Shown here piece by piece: positions 7,893 to 18,400 of a stretch of DNA of 64,000 nt. Source of the stretch: an uncultured Bacilli bacterium (GTDB taxonomy: Bacteria; Bacillota_I; Bacilli_A; RF39; UBA660); the NCBI GenBank assembly GCA_934098485.1, contig CAKOOH010000005.1, positions 21,284-85,283 on the forward strand, read 5' to 3'. The translations under genes and the position numbers were made by a program. Position 1 is the stretch's first letter. Each line of letters starts with the position of its first letter. The notes beneath the pieces are model-generated. The model was not told where the DNA came from. It saw only the letters and a program-made list of their open reading frames with translations, and made no database searches.

Positions 7893-8899
7893 AAGCATCT
7901 TTATATTTAAAAGATAAAATTATTGAAATATTTATCTTTCTTCTAACCATTATTATCATAACCCTTTTCTTTGTCGCCTATAAAATGCCAGTATCTTTAA
8001 TAATTATTACTCTTATTATTATAAATGTTTTATTTATCACTTGCTTTATGATAGACTATCAAAAAAAGAAAACCTTTTATAACTTTTATCTACTTACTTT
8101 AAATAGATTAGATCAAAAATATCTAATTTTAGAAACTCTCACTAAGCCATCTTTTTATGAAGGCCAAATTTTATATGACAGTTTATATGAAATAAATAAA
8201 TCTATGCTAGAAAAAATAAATGCCTATAAAGAAAATGTTAATGACTTTAAAGAATACATTGAAACATGGATTCATGAAGTAAAAATTCCTATTGCCTCAA
8301 TGGAACTAATGCACTTTAATCACCAAGATAAATTAAGTAAATCCCTAAAAGAGGAAATTGATCGCCTTGATGATTATACTGAAAAAGTTCTTTATTATGT
8401 CCGCAGTGAAAACGCTGAAAAAGACTATCTTATCAAAAAAGTAAACCTAAATAAAATAATTCATAACGTACTAATCAAAAATAAAAATATTCTTTTAGAA
8501 AATAAGATCGATGTCATAACCGATAATAAAAGCACTTTCGTTTTTAGTGATGCCAAATGGTTAGAATTTATTATTAATCAAATTTTAAGTAACAGCGTTA
8601 AATATCATAGTAAAGAAAACCCTTATATTAAAATAAGTATTACCAAAGAAGATAATTTAGTTTTTTTAAATATATATGATAATGGGATAGGTATTAGTAA
8701 AAAAGACTTACCTCGCGTATTTGAAAAAACTTTTACCGGAACAAATGGTCATCAAAATAGTAAATCTACCGGTATGGGACTTTATATTGTTAAAAATTTA
8801 ATAAACAAACTCGGTCATCAAATAACTATTTCATCTAAAGAAAAAGAATATACTAAAGTAACCATAACTTTTGCTTTAAATGATTATTATCATCTCTAA
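7889..8899 (+). CDS. Intramembrane-sensing histidine kinase, BceS-like
   Basis: A 336-residue kinase. Two membrane helices (about 11-31 and 34-55) are joined by only a few residues, so there is no extracellular sensor, as in BceS-type kinases that read the state of a partner transporter. The phosphoacceptor is H129 in WIHEVKIPI, the characteristic form of this subfamily. The ATPase domain shows an N box (NQILSNSVKYH), a G1 box (DNGIGI), an F box (FEKTFTG) and a G2 box (GMGLYIVKNL). It is translationally coupled to the regulator gene upstream and is followed by bceAB-like genes, completing a BceRSAB module. Confidence 0.9.
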   Translation: MKASLYLKDKIIEIFIFLLTIIIITLFFVAYKMPVSLIIITLIIINVLFITCFMIDYQKKKTFYNFYLLTLNRLDQKYLILETLTKPSFYEGQILYDSLYEINKSMLEKINAYKENVNDFKEYIETWIHEVKIPIASMELMHFNHQDKLSKSLKEEIDRLDDYTEKVLYYVRSENAEKDYLIKKVNLNKIIHNVLIKNKNILLENKIDVITDNKSTFVFSDAKWLEFIINQILSNSVKYHSKENPYIKISITKEDNLVFLNIYDNGIGISKKDLPRVFEKTFTGTNGHQNSKSTGMGLYIVKNLINKLGHQITISSKEKEYTKVTITFALNDYYHL

Positions 8900-8900
8900 T

Positions 8901-8921
8901 ATTACAAAATTGTAATATAAT
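8901..8921 (+). promoter_or_regulatory. BceR-type operator and overlapping -10
   Basis: The palindrome ATTACAAAATTGTAAT (8901-8916) contains TTACA-AAAT-TGTAA, exactly the TNACA-N4-TGTAA pattern reported for BceR-like regulators in Bacillus. A consensus -10, TATAAT, follows at 8916-8921, and a second half site TTGTAA sits at 8921-8926. This should be the inducible promoter of the transporter genes. Confidence 0.7.
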
Positions 8922-8936
8922 TGTAAGATTAAAATA

Positions 8937-8958
8937 GCGACAAAATCGCGTTTTTTTT
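8937..8958 (+). terminator. Weak terminator or attenuator
   Basis: A four-base-pair GC-rich stem (GCGA with TCGC, five-base loop) is followed by G and a run of eight T. It lies between the kinase gene and the transporter genes, in the leader of the proposed BceR-dependent transcript. Confidence 0.4.
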
Positions 8959-8988
8959 ATAAACTATTCTGGTAAGGAGAGAAAAATT

Positions 8989-9756
8989 ATGGAAAATATA
9001 TTAAAAGTTGAAAAAGTCGAAAAATACTACGGGAATAAGTCAAGTCTTACAAAAGCTATTGACAATATTTCTTTTGCAGTTAAACCCCAAGAATTCATTG
9101 CCATAATGGGCGCCAGTGGTTCGGGAAAAACAACTCTTTTAAATTTAATCTCCACGATAGATAAAGTAACTACTGGCCATATCTATGTTGATGGAGAAGA
9201 CATCACGACCTTAAAAGGCAACAAACTAAATGCCTTTCGCCGTGAAAAATTAGGTTTTATCTTTCAAGATTTTAATTTGTTAGATACTTTAACGGGATAT
9301 GAAAATATTGCTCTTGCTTTATCAATTTTAAATGTTCCTCATAAAGAAATTGCCAAAAGAATTGAAGATATAGCGGAGAAACTAAACATCACAAAAATAC
9401 TAAATAAATATCCATATCAAATGAGCGGTGGCGAAAAACAAAGAATTGCTTCTGCTAGAGCCATTATAACTAACCCCAAATTAGTTTTAGCCGATGAACC
9501 AACCGGAGCCCTAGACTCTAAGTCATCTAAAGCTTTATTAGAAAGTTTTGAATATTTAAATGAAACTTTAGCATCTACAATTATTATGGTAACTCATGAT
9601 GCATTTACTGCTAGTTACGCTTCCAGAGTAATCTTTATTAAAGACGGCAAAATATTTAACGAATTAATTAAAGGAGACGCTACTAGAAAAGAATTCTTTA
9701 ATAGTATCATTGATGTCGTTACTCTTCTAGGAGGGGATTTAAATGATGCTTTGTAA
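8989..9756 (+). CDS. ABC transporter ATPase, BceA-like
   Basis: A 255-residue ATPase of the LolD/MacB/BceA group. Walker A is GASGSGKTT (41-49), with Q-loop IFQDFNLL, signature MSGGEKQR, Walker B LVLADEPTGALD and H-loop VTHD. The ribosome binding site is AAGGAGAG. The end of the gene overlaps the permease gene by 14 bases. With the permease it should form a transporter that removes peptide antibiotics such as bacitracin-like compounds from their lipid target and signals to the kinase. The substrate cannot be told from sequence. Confidence 0.92.
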   Translation: MENILKVEKVEKYYGNKSSLTKAIDNISFAVKPQEFIAIMGASGSGKTTLLNLISTIDKVTTGHIYVDGEDITTLKGNKLNAFRREKLGFIFQDFNLLDTLTGYENIALALSILNVPHKEIAKRIEDIAEKLNITKILNKYPYQMSGGEKQRIASARAIITNPKLVLADEPTGALDSKSSKALLESFEYLNETLASTIIMVTHDAFTASYASRVIFIKDGKIFNELIKGDATRKEFFNSIIDVVTLLGGDLNDAL

Positions 9757-11734
9757 GTTATCAATAAATAACCTAAAAAAGAGTTTTAAAGATTACGCTA
9801 TTTATTTCTTTACTTTAATCTTAGGTGTTTGTATATTTTATATATTTAATTCCTTAGATAGTCAAACCGCGATGCTTAAAGTATCATCTTCAACTAGAGA
9901 AATTATTGTTTTATTAATAAAAGCCTTATCCGGTGTATCCGTATTTGTCTCTTTAGTTTTAGGCTTTTTAATCATTTACGCATCTAGATTTTTAATTAAA
10001 AAAAGAAAAAAAGAGTTTGGCGTCTATCTAACCTTAGGAATGAGCAAACGCAAAATATCTTTAATGCTTTTCCTAGAAACCTTACTGATTGGTATTATAT
10101 CTTTAGTAATTGGACTACTACTAGGAACTTTTATATCCCAAATAACCAGTGTATTTATCGCTAATATGTTTGAAGCTAATTTAACTAATTATACCTTTAC
10201 ATTCTCAAAAAGTGCCGCTTTAAAAACTATTATGTATTTTGGCGTTATCTACTTAGTTGTCATTATTTTTAACACGGTAATTATTAATAAATGTAAGCTA
10301 ATTGACTTGTTATCATCAAATCGTAAAACCGAAAAAGTAAAAATTAAAAATCCTCGTGTCTGTGTAAGCCTGTGTCTTCTTTCTATGATTATTTTGGGAG
10401 TTGCTTACTATATGGTAACTGGTGGCATAAATAAACTAATGGATTATGATGCATCAATTCTTTTACTACCTATATTTCTAGGCGGCCTCGGAACCTTTTT
10501 ATTCTTCTTTTCGGTATCTGGCTTATTTTTAAATATCTTTAGCAAATTTAAATCTCTATACTATAAAGAATTAAATGCTTTTACCTTTAAACAAATAAGC
10601 AGTAAAATTAATACCATGGTAGTATCTATATCTGTAATATGTATTTTATTGTTTATGACTATCTGCATATTATCAAGTGCTTTTTCCATTAAGAATTATT
10701 TAAATGATTCTATAAACAAATATGCCCCAGCAGATTTCGAATATGAATATTTTGCAAATGACATAGAAGATATTAATAAATTATATGAAGAAAATGGCGT
10801 TTTAAAATATTTTAAGAATTATGTTGTCATAGATAATTACACTTTTGAAGATTTTACTTATGAAAAACTATTTGATAAATATTATGATGAAATTTTTGCT
10901 AAATATGGCATACTAAATGTTACCTCATCTGTAGAAATGATTAAATTATCTGATTATAATAAACTTGCGGGTATTTATCACTTTACCAAAGAAAGTCTAA
11001 AAGATAATGAATTCTTAATTTCTTGTAACTTTAAAGAAGAAACTTATAATTACTTATTAAGCAAAACTAAAGAATTTAAAATTCTTAATCAAACTCTAAT
11101 CAGCAAAAGTGATAATGTCATAGATAGTTTTATATATATGGGTGCTAATCCTACTAATGGCGGTTTTCTAATTGTTCCTGATCATGTTTTAGAAAAGGCT
11201 AAACCAACCTATAAAGTATTAGTAGGGAATTTTATCACCCAAGATAGTGAAGAACAAAGAAATTTAATTACTAAAATTAATCGCCTTCATTATCAAGATT
11301 CTTTTTCTGTTAATACTAAAAATGATATTAAAGATTCATCAAATGGTTTATCTGTTATGGTAACTTTTATTGGTTTATATCTAGGTATTATATTTCTAAT
11401 TTCATCATCCGCTATCTTAGCCTTAAAGGCCTTATCCGATGCCATTGATGATAAAGGTAAGTATCTTATTTTAAGAAATATTGGTGCCGATGAAAAAGAT
11501 ATCAATAAATCTTTATTTAAACAAACTTTAATATTTTTTATGGTACCGCTTTCTCTTGCTATAATTCATACCATTTTTGGTATTAAATTTTGTATGATTA
11601 TTTTAAATTCCATGGGTATTAATAATCTAATCAAACCAATATTTTTAACCTCACTATTTTTAATCTTTATTTATGGTAGTTATTTCTTTATTACATATTT
11701 ATATAGTAAAAATTTAATTAAAACAAATCGTTAA
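9743..11734 (+). CDS. ABC permease, BceB-like with large extracellular domain
   Basis: A 663-residue FtsX-type permease. About ten membrane helices are arranged as in BceB, and one extracellular domain of roughly 200 residues (about 319-530) lies between the seventh and eighth helix, the hallmark of peptide-antibiotic resistance transporters and the presumed ligand sensor. FtsX-like four-helix patterns occur at about 50-180 and at the C-terminus (LKALSDAIDDKGKYLILRNIGA). The start overlaps the ATPase gene, with AGGAGG ahead of it. It pairs with the adjacent ATPase and likely forms a sensory complex with the kinase. Confidence 0.9.
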   Translation: MMLCKLSINNLKKSFKDYAIYFFTLILGVCIFYIFNSLDSQTAMLKVSSSTREIIVLLIKALSGVSVFVSLVLGFLIIYASRFLIKKRKKEFGVYLTLGMSKRKISLMLFLETLLIGIISLVIGLLLGTFISQITSVFIANMFEANLTNYTFTFSKSAALKTIMYFGVIYLVVIIFNTVIINKCKLIDLLSSNRKTEKVKIKNPRVCVSLCLLSMIILGVAYYMVTGGINKLMDYDASILLLPIFLGGLGTFLFFFSVSGLFLNIFSKFKSLYYKELNAFTFKQISSKINTMVVSISVICILLFMTICILSSAFSIKNYLNDSINKYAPADFEYEYFANDIEDINKLYEENGVLKYFKNYVVIDNYTFEDFTYEKLFDKYYDEIFAKYGILNVTSSVEMIKLSDYNKLAGIYHFTKESLKDNEFLISCNFKEETYNYLLSKTKEFKILNQTLISKSDNVIDSFIYMGANPTNGGFLIVPDHVLEKAKPTYKVLVGNFITQDSEEQRNLITKINRLHYQDSFSVNTKNDIKDSSNGLSVMVTFIGLYLGIIFLISSSAILALKALSDAIDDKGKYLILRNIGADEKDINKSLFKQTLIFFMVPLSLAIIHTIFGIKFCMIILNSMGINNLIKPIFLTSLFLIFIYGSYFFITYLYSKNLIKTNR

Positions 11735-11782
11735 AAAAGTCTATGATTTCCACTTCATTTGGGTAATACCATAGACTTTTTG
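11734..11782 (+). terminator. Terminator, half of a duplicated cassette
   Basis: The arms AAAAAGTCTATG (11734-11745) and CATAGACTTTTT (11770-11781) pair fully. Nearly the same hairpin occurs at 47255-47304, in both cases just upstream of a surface-protein promoter. Confidence 0.8.
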
Positions 11783-11798
11783 TATGCAGAATATTAAC

Positions 11799-11827
11799 TT
11801 GACATGGGGTGGGGTTATTAGTACAAT
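11799..11827 (+). promoter_or_regulatory. Strong promoter with G-rich spacer
   Basis: A consensus -35 TTGACA (11799-11804), a 17-base spacer containing GGGGTGGGG, and -10 TACAAT (11822-11827). It drives the surface-protein gene starting at 11857. The spacer and flanks are repeated at 47322-47351. Confidence 0.85.
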
Positions 11828-11856
11828 TATATAGAAAATATCGGGGTGAATTAAGT

Positions 11857-14004
11857 ATGAGAAATTTTCTATATAAGAGAAAAATAATATATATAATTTT
11901 AATTGTAGTTGGGATTATTGCATTAACAGGAACAACTTATGCGATATTTACAACAACGACCACTCAAGAAGGCACAAATACAATTAATACTTTAAAGTGC
12001 TTAGAACTAACATTTTCTAATCAAAGTGATGCGATTAATTTAGATAATACATATCCTATGAGTGATGAAAGAGGAAAAAAGAATACACCTTATACATTTA
12101 CTTTAACTAATAAATGTGGTGCATATGTGGAGTATTCGCTAGGTCTAGCCATAAATACAAGTAATACTTTAGAAAATAAATATATAAAAACAATGTTTTC
12201 TTTAAAAAATGAAGATGGTGAAACAGTTCTTTTAACTGATAGATTAGAAGGAAAAGATTATGAAGGAAAGAAAACCTACATTCTTAAAAATGATGGCCTA
12301 GAAAATAATGCTAGTAAAGACTATAAACTAACATTATGGATTGATGAGTCTTTAACTAATTCACAAATGAACTCAGATTTTAAAGGAAATATTATATTAC
12401 AATTAAAGGCTACAAAATCACCTATTACAGTGGAATGTGATAAAGGGGATAACTCAGTAATTATAAATAAAGTTTCTTCTCAAAGTGAAGCCGTTTTTAC
12501 TAAAAATTGTAAAGTTGTAGGAACCGCTAAGTATGTTAGCAGTGATGAAGTACTTGTATATAAAGTGAAATTAGAAAACAGAAGTAATACTTATGAGGGG
12601 CTTGGTTTAAGTTATAGTCTAAGTAGTACCAATACATCAAATAATGGTAAAATTATGCCAAGTGTAAGTAAAGAGTATATTGGCACCGATGATGTTATAT
12701 TAGGTAGTGGCATAATCGAAGGTGGAACTACGGTAGAACATGATTATAATTTAAAGATCTTTTTAAATAATATTGGAGTGCTTTCTAGTGATGTATTAAG
12801 TTCTGCATTTAAAGGACAAATAAAAATAGAATATAGTACAGCACCTAAAGAACCAACAGGGTGGAGTGAAGCAAAAAGTGGAACCTTACTAGCCGGAATA
12901 AAAACTAATAATAATACATATACGCAGTTAATTACTAGTCCTGGAAAAGAAACATCTTCTAGTAGTGAAGCCATCTTAGCCGCCGCACCCGATGATTATG
13001 GTATGAGTTATTATTATAGAGGAGCCGTAACCAATAATTATGTAGAGTTTGCAAATAAATGCTGGAGGATTGTAAGAGTAACTGGAGATGGTTCAATCAA
13101 ATTAGTTCTTCATAATGATAATGTAAATAATGTATCTAGTCCATGTGCTGCATCAAATAATAGTAATACGGCTGCTTTTGCAAGATATAGTGGAACAACG
13201 TATACAACAGCATTTAATACAGCGGCAGATGATAATACTTATGTTGGCTTTATGTATGGAGCAGCCGGATCAAGTACTTATGCTGCGACTCACGCAAATA
13301 CCAATAAAAGTACGATTTTACAAAATTTAGAGACTTGGTACAATAATAATTTAACTGCATACGAAAATAAACTAGCTGATACTATTTGGTGTAATGATAA
13401 AAGTACCCAAAAAAGTCAGTCTCTAATAACTACTAGTTTAAATACTACCACAAATAAAATTACCAAAAGTACGTCTGCTTATCCCGGCTTAGGTTATGGA
13501 ACTGATAAAACCCTATATAGTGGCCGCCAAAGAAGCAGAACAAATTACTATTTCACTAATTCCGCAAATCAGCAATATGGAACCGCCGGAACGGGACCAG
13601 ATCTTATATGTCCAAATGACGATTTAGATGGCAATTTATCAAAGTTTACCGCTTATGATACCATTAATGGTAATGGAGCCTTAGATAAAAAAATCGGCTT
13701 ACTTACAACAGACGAAGTACTACTTGCTGGTAGTGTCGACTGGCATATATATGTAGCCCTTAATTATAAAATGGCAAGCATCACTAGTTACATAATAGAA
13801 AATACCAAAAATATAAAATACTGGACGTTATCCGCATATAATTTCGCAGATGAAGCAAATATTATTTATGTTGGAAGTGCTTACGCCCTTGGTAATGGTG
13901 TTGCCACCACTAGTCAAGGTTTAAGACCCGCAATTTCTTTAAAAAGTGACACTACAATATCTAAAGGAACTGGTACTTCATCCAATCCATTTGTTATAAG
14001 TTAA
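11857..14004 (+). CDS. TasA/CalY-like surface protein
   Basis: A 715-residue exported protein. The start at 11857 (GGGGTGA ahead) is chosen because an upstream frame start at 11809 lies inside the promoter. A Lys-rich N-terminus and membrane helix (about 8-30, ending TGTTYAIF) lead into a ~150-residue domain (TTTTTQEGTNTINTLKCLEL) resembling camelysin/TasA-type proteins of biofilm fibres. A second beta-rich domain spans about 190-330. The last ~335 residues (YYYRGAVTNNYVEFANKCW, later LRPAISLK) resemble a C-terminal domain common in gut Firmicute surface proteins. No LPXTG motif is present. The same N-terminal domain occurs in the gene at 49032. An adhesive or matrix role is inferred. Confidence 0.75.
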   Translation: MRNFLYKRKIIYIILIVVGIIALTGTTYAIFTTTTTQEGTNTINTLKCLELTFSNQSDAINLDNTYPMSDERGKKNTPYTFTLTNKCGAYVEYSLGLAINTSNTLENKYIKTMFSLKNEDGETVLLTDRLEGKDYEGKKTYILKNDGLENNASKDYKLTLWIDESLTNSQMNSDFKGNIILQLKATKSPITVECDKGDNSVIINKVSSQSEAVFTKNCKVVGTAKYVSSDEVLVYKVKLENRSNTYEGLGLSYSLSSTNTSNNGKIMPSVSKEYIGTDDVILGSGIIEGGTTVEHDYNLKIFLNNIGVLSSDVLSSAFKGQIKIEYSTAPKEPTGWSEAKSGTLLAGIKTNNNTYTQLITSPGKETSSSSEAILAAAPDDYGMSYYYRGAVTNNYVEFANKCWRIVRVTGDGSIKLVLHNDNVNNVSSPCAASNNSNTAAFARYSGTTYTTAFNTAADDNTYVGFMYGAAGSSTYAATHANTNKSTILQNLETWYNNNLTAYENKLADTIWCNDKSTQKSQSLITTSLNTTTNKITKSTSAYPGLGYGTDKTLYSGRQRSRTNYYFTNSANQQYGTAGTGPDLICPNDDLDGNLSKFTAYDTINGNGALDKKIGLLTTDEVLLAGSVDWHIYVALNYKMASITSYIIENTKNIKYWTLSAYNFADEANIIYVGSAYALGNGVATTSQGLRPAISLKSDTTISKGTGTSSNPFVIS

Positions 14005-14014
14005 ACTAAAAATA

Positions 14015-14090
14015 AGAAGATTTTAGACAAAACACATCTATTTGTTGCATAAATTTTTTAATTCTAGACAAGGCAACTAAAATCTTTTAA
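14015..14090 (+). terminator. Possible long-stem terminator
   Basis: AGATTTTAG (about 14016) can pair with CTAAAATCT (about 14081) across a long internal region, followed by a few T. The loop is large, so this is uncertain. Confidence 0.3.
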
Positions 14091-14116
14091 AATGATAATA
14101 GAAAGGAGTTTATATA

Positions 14117-14683
14117 ATGTTACAGAAGTTAAACAAATTATATTTATCATCAATAATAATTTCTATTTTAATGTTTATTTTAGGTTTAATCTTTATTATT
14201 TTTCCTGAAGTATCATTTACAACTATGACTTATGCTTTATCTGCAATACTTATAGTAAACGGAATTTACTTTATCGTTGATAAAGAATCTAGTATATTTT
14301 CATCAAGTTTCTTAACTTTAGGAGTAGTTGAATTATTACTAGGAATTATTATGATAATTAATCCAGACATCGTAAAAACATTATTCCCAATCTTTGCTGG
14401 CATCGTAATCATTACTAAAGCCGCTTTAGATTTTAGATTAGCGATTATGCTATCTAAATACGATATTGGTAGTTGGGTATCTATGTTAATATCTTCTATA
14501 ATTTCTATAATTTGTGGTATCATCATTGTTATTAATCCGGAAATAGGTGCTCTTGCTCTTACAACATCTCTAGGCATTTTAATCTGTGCTACATCCGTTA
14601 CTGGTGTAATTGATACTATAATTATTAAAAAGAATATTAAAGAAATTGTAAAATTACTAGATAATAAAAAAGAAGCAAAATAA
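14117..14683 (+). CDS. HdeD/DUF308-like membrane protein
   Basis: A 188-residue integral membrane protein with six predicted helices in three pairs. The repeated pattern (LGLIFIIFPEVSFTTMTYAL, LGIIMIINPDIVKTLFPIF, CGIIIVINPEIGALALTTS) is a helix ending in (N/F)P(E/D) followed by another helix, as in HdeD/DUF308 proteins. Only a short Lys-rich tail is cytoplasmic. HdeD was first linked to acid resistance in E. coli, but the molecular role of the family is unclear. The ribosome binding site AAAGGAG precedes the ATG. It converges on the TetR gene and shares a bidirectional terminator with it. Confidence 0.8.
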   Translation: MLQKLNKLYLSSIIISILMFILGLIFIIFPEVSFTTMTYALSAILIVNGIYFIVDKESSIFSSSFLTLGVVELLLGIIMIINPDIVKTLFPIFAGIVIITKAALDFRLAIMLSKYDIGSWVSMLISSIISIICGIIIVINPEIGALALTTSLGILICATSVTGVIDTIIIKKNIKEIVKLLDNKKEAK

Positions 14684-14685
14684 AA

Positions 14686-14720
14686 AGAGTTCACATCATT
14701 TCAAATGTGAATTTTTTTTT
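14686..14720. terminator. Bidirectional terminator
   Basis: TTCACAT (14690-14696) and ATGTGAA (14705-14711) form a stem with an eight-base loop, T9 on one side and an A-run on the other. It serves the HdeD-like gene and the converging TetR gene. Confidence 0.85.
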
Positions 14721-15289
14721 TATAAACTTAAAATATCTTCAGGAATTAAAATCTTTAAATAATTAATTAAATCTTCTTTGGTGTATTTGCCGGTTCCATT
14801 AATCCATTCAACTCCAATATTAATAACCCCGCCTAAATAAAATTTCGCAATAACTTCTCTAGGAATTTTTGTTTTAATATCATCAAGTTCTAATCTTTTT
14901 AAGACATCATTATTTACAACACTAAGTAAAATATCCATCATAATACTATTTCTATTATTAACCATAATTGTATTATAAATATCTTTTTTATCTTCAATAT
15001 GATCTAAAAATAAACTAATTAATTGAATGTAGTAATCTCTAATATTTAAATTTTTATTACTTTTTTCTAATTCTTTAACAAATTCTTCCTTTAAAAAATT
15101 CAAAAAATCTTGTAAAAGTTCATATTTATCTTGGTAATGAGCATAAAAAGTCGAGCGATTTATTAAAGCTTTAGTACAAATATCTGATACCTTAATCTCT
15201 TCAAACTCCTTTTCCTTCATTAATTCAATTAAACTATTATATAAGACATTTTTAGTTTTAACCACCCTTAAATCAGTTTTTTCCTTCAT
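14720..15289 (-). CDS. TetR/AcrR-family regulator
   Basis: A 189-residue regulator. The N-terminal helix-turn-helix is typical: ALYNSLIELM-like first helix, KEFEEIKVSDICTKALINRSTFYAHYQDKYELL as recognition region. The C-terminal part is an all-helical ligand domain. The start at 15289 is preferred over upstream TTG/ATG codons because GGTGA lies at the right distance. It is divergent from the MMPL-type exporter gene with about 176 bases between the two starts. The usual arrangement for this family would make it a repressor of that exporter, released by a ligand that I cannot name. Confidence 0.9.
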   Translation of the reverse strand: MKEKTDLRVVKTKNVLYNSLIELMKEKEFEEIKVSDICTKALINRSTFYAHYQDKYELLQDFLNFLKEEFVKELEKSNKNLNIRDYYIQLISLFLDHIEDKKDIYNTIMVNNRNSIMMDILLSVVNNDVLKRLELDDIKTKIPREVIAKFYLGGVINIGVEWINGTGKYTKEDLINYLKILIPEDILSL

Positions 15290-15465
15290 AAACATCACCA
15301 AGTAAATTATAAATCAAAAACCTACAAAAGAAAAGATAACTACTAAAATGTTGCTTATTATCAATACATAACTATAAAAGTGTTGGAAAACATACAAAAA
15401 TAGAAATATATTTATTCACATTTCGCCTATAGAATAATAGAATGTATAGCGAAGGAGAAATTTAT

Positions 15466-18400
15466 ATGAAAAAATTTGCTAAAAAAATATGCGAAAAGAA
15501 AAAGTTAATCATATTTATATCAGCCTGCTTATTAGTCTTATCTTTTATTGGTATGTCCTTAACTAGAGTAAATTATGATATTTTAGTGTACTTACCAGAA
15601 GATATTGAAACTATCAAAGGTCAAAATATCTTAACTGAAGATTTCGATATGGGTTCTTATTCCATCGCGGTCATTGAAAACTCTAAAGGAAAAGATATCC
15701 TAAAATTAGAAGAAAGAATTAAAAAGGTTGAAGGAGTAAATAACGTTGTATCTTTATATGATGTAATTGGTACTAATATTGATATCAATATGTTGCCAAG
15801 TGAAATTAAAGATCATTTCCATGAAGAAAATACCGACATGCTATTTATTACCTTTGCTGGTGGTACATCAAGTGAAGAAACTATTAATGCAGTTAAAGAA
15901 ATTCGTACTCTTGATGACAATTTAAATCTTGGTGGGATGAGTTCCATGGTTCTCGATACCATGAATTTGTCTGAAAGTGAAATTACCATTTATATTATTA
16001 TTGCGGTTGCTCTATGTACTTTAGTCTTAGAGTTATCCCTAGATTCATATGTAGCCCCTATATTACTTTTACTTAATATTGGTGCTGCTATCCTAGTAAA
16101 CTTAGGAACAAATGTCTTTCTAGGCCAAATATCCTATATAACTAAAGCCTTAGTTGCTGTTTTACAATTAGGTGTTACTACTGATTTTTCTATTTTCTTA
16201 TACCATTCATATGAAGATAAAAAGAAAAAATATAAAGATAAAGAAGAAGCTATGTCCGAAGCCATTTCTGAAACATTTACATCTGTTATTGGTTCATCCC
16301 TAACAACTATTGCTGGCTTCCTAGTTCTATGCTTTATGCAGTTAACTTTAGGTAAAGATTTAGGCATCGTTATGGCTAAAGGTGTTTTACTAGGTTTAGT
16401 ATCTGTTCTTACTTTATACCCTTGCTTAATTTTAACATTTGATAAATTTCTAGAAAAAACTAAACATAAGAGTTTATCATTAAACTTTAATAAACTAAAC
16501 ACCTTTGTTGTTAAACATCATGTCATTTTATTCTGCATCTTCTTAGTATTACTTGTTCCTATGTATCTATCTTACCGTAAATGTGAAGTTTACTATAAAA
16601 TCGATAGATCCTTACCAGATACTTTAGAAAGTATTAAAACTAATGAATACTTAAAAGATCATTACAATATCGTAAGTCCTGAAATTATTTTATTAGATGC
16701 TAAAGATAAACCTAATAAAGTAAACGCTTTAACTGATGAACTTAGAAAAGTTGAAGGAGTCGATTTTGTATTATCATTTGATAAATTACAAGAATATGGC
16801 TTTACAGAAAATATGTTAAGTGAAGATATTCTAAAAATATTTAAAAATGATAAATATCAAATGATTTTAGTAAACTCATTATATGAAGTAGCATCTGATG
16901 AGCTAAATAATCAAATAACTATTGTAAATGATATCGTTAAAAACTATGATGAAAATGCCATAGTAGCAGGTGAGGGGCCTTTAATGAAAGACCTAATAAC
17001 TACTAGTAATACTGACTTTAATAACGTTAATACTTATTCAATTGTCATTATCTTACTAATCTTATTATGTGTTCTTAAAAATGCTTTCTTGCCTATACTA
17101 CTTATTGCCGCTATCGAATTTGCTATCTTTACTAATATGAGTATTTCTTACTATAGTGGTGCCGTTTTACCATTTGTTGCTCCAATTGTTCTTGGTACTA
17201 TTCAGTTAGGTGCTACTATCGATTATGCTATCTTACTTACAACTACTTACAAAAATAATCGTAAAGAAACTAAAGACAAAAAAGAAGCGATGATTAAAAC
17301 TTTAAATTATAATGGTGCATCTATTTTAACTAGTGGTTTATGCTTCTTTGCTGCTACCTTTGGAGTAGGGGTATATTCCGATATAGATATGGTTGGTTCT
17401 CTATGTACTTTAATTAGCCGTGGTGCTTTAATAAGTATGTTTATTGTTATCACTGTTTTACCAGGAATATTATTAATAAGTGATAAATTATTTATCAAAG
17501 AAGAAAGGAAAGATAATATGAAAAAAAATAATAAAAAATTAGCTGTATTAGCTCTTAGTGCTTTTATGCTAACTGCTAATGCCCTAAACGTTAATGCTTT
17601 AACAAAAGTAGAAACTGTTTATGGTAAATTAGATTCCACAGGAAAAAGCAAATCTATTTATATAAATGAAAGACTTTTAAATAGTTCTAAATTAAATCAA
17701 ATAAATGATTATACGGAACTTAAAAATATTTTAAATATTAATGGTGATGAAACTTACACTATTGATGGTAACAAAATAACTTGGGAAAGTAATGGAAACA
17801 ATATTTTCTATCAAGGAACTTATGAAAAATCTTTACCTATAAATATCTCTATCTCATATAAATTAGATGGTAAAGACATTAAACTTGAAGATTTACTTGG
17901 TCAAAAAGGTAAAGTAGAAGTAACTATTAAATATGTTAATAATGATAAACATACCGTTAAAATTAATGGTAAAAATGAAACTATGTATACACCATTTACT
18001 ATTATGTTTGGTACTATTTTACCAAGTGATGCTGAAAATATCAGTGTAACAAATGGTAAAATAATTTCTACTGGTACTAAAAATGTTGTAGTTGCCTTAA
18101 GTGCGCCTGGCCTTTATGACAATTTAAAACTTGATAATTTAAAAGACTTAAATAAAATTGTCTTATCTTATAATACTGATAACTTTGAGCTTCCATCAAT
18201 GTACAATGTTGTTAGTCCTAAATTAATATCAAGTAGTGATATTAGTAAACTAAATGATTTAGATAAAATCTATAGTAAAGTTGATGAATTAAGTCAAAAT
18301 ATGGATTTAATAGATAACAGTACTAAAGAATTAAAAAATGGTTCTAATTCTTTAAAAAGTGCTTTATCTTCATCTATTAATACTTTAAAAAATGATAAAA

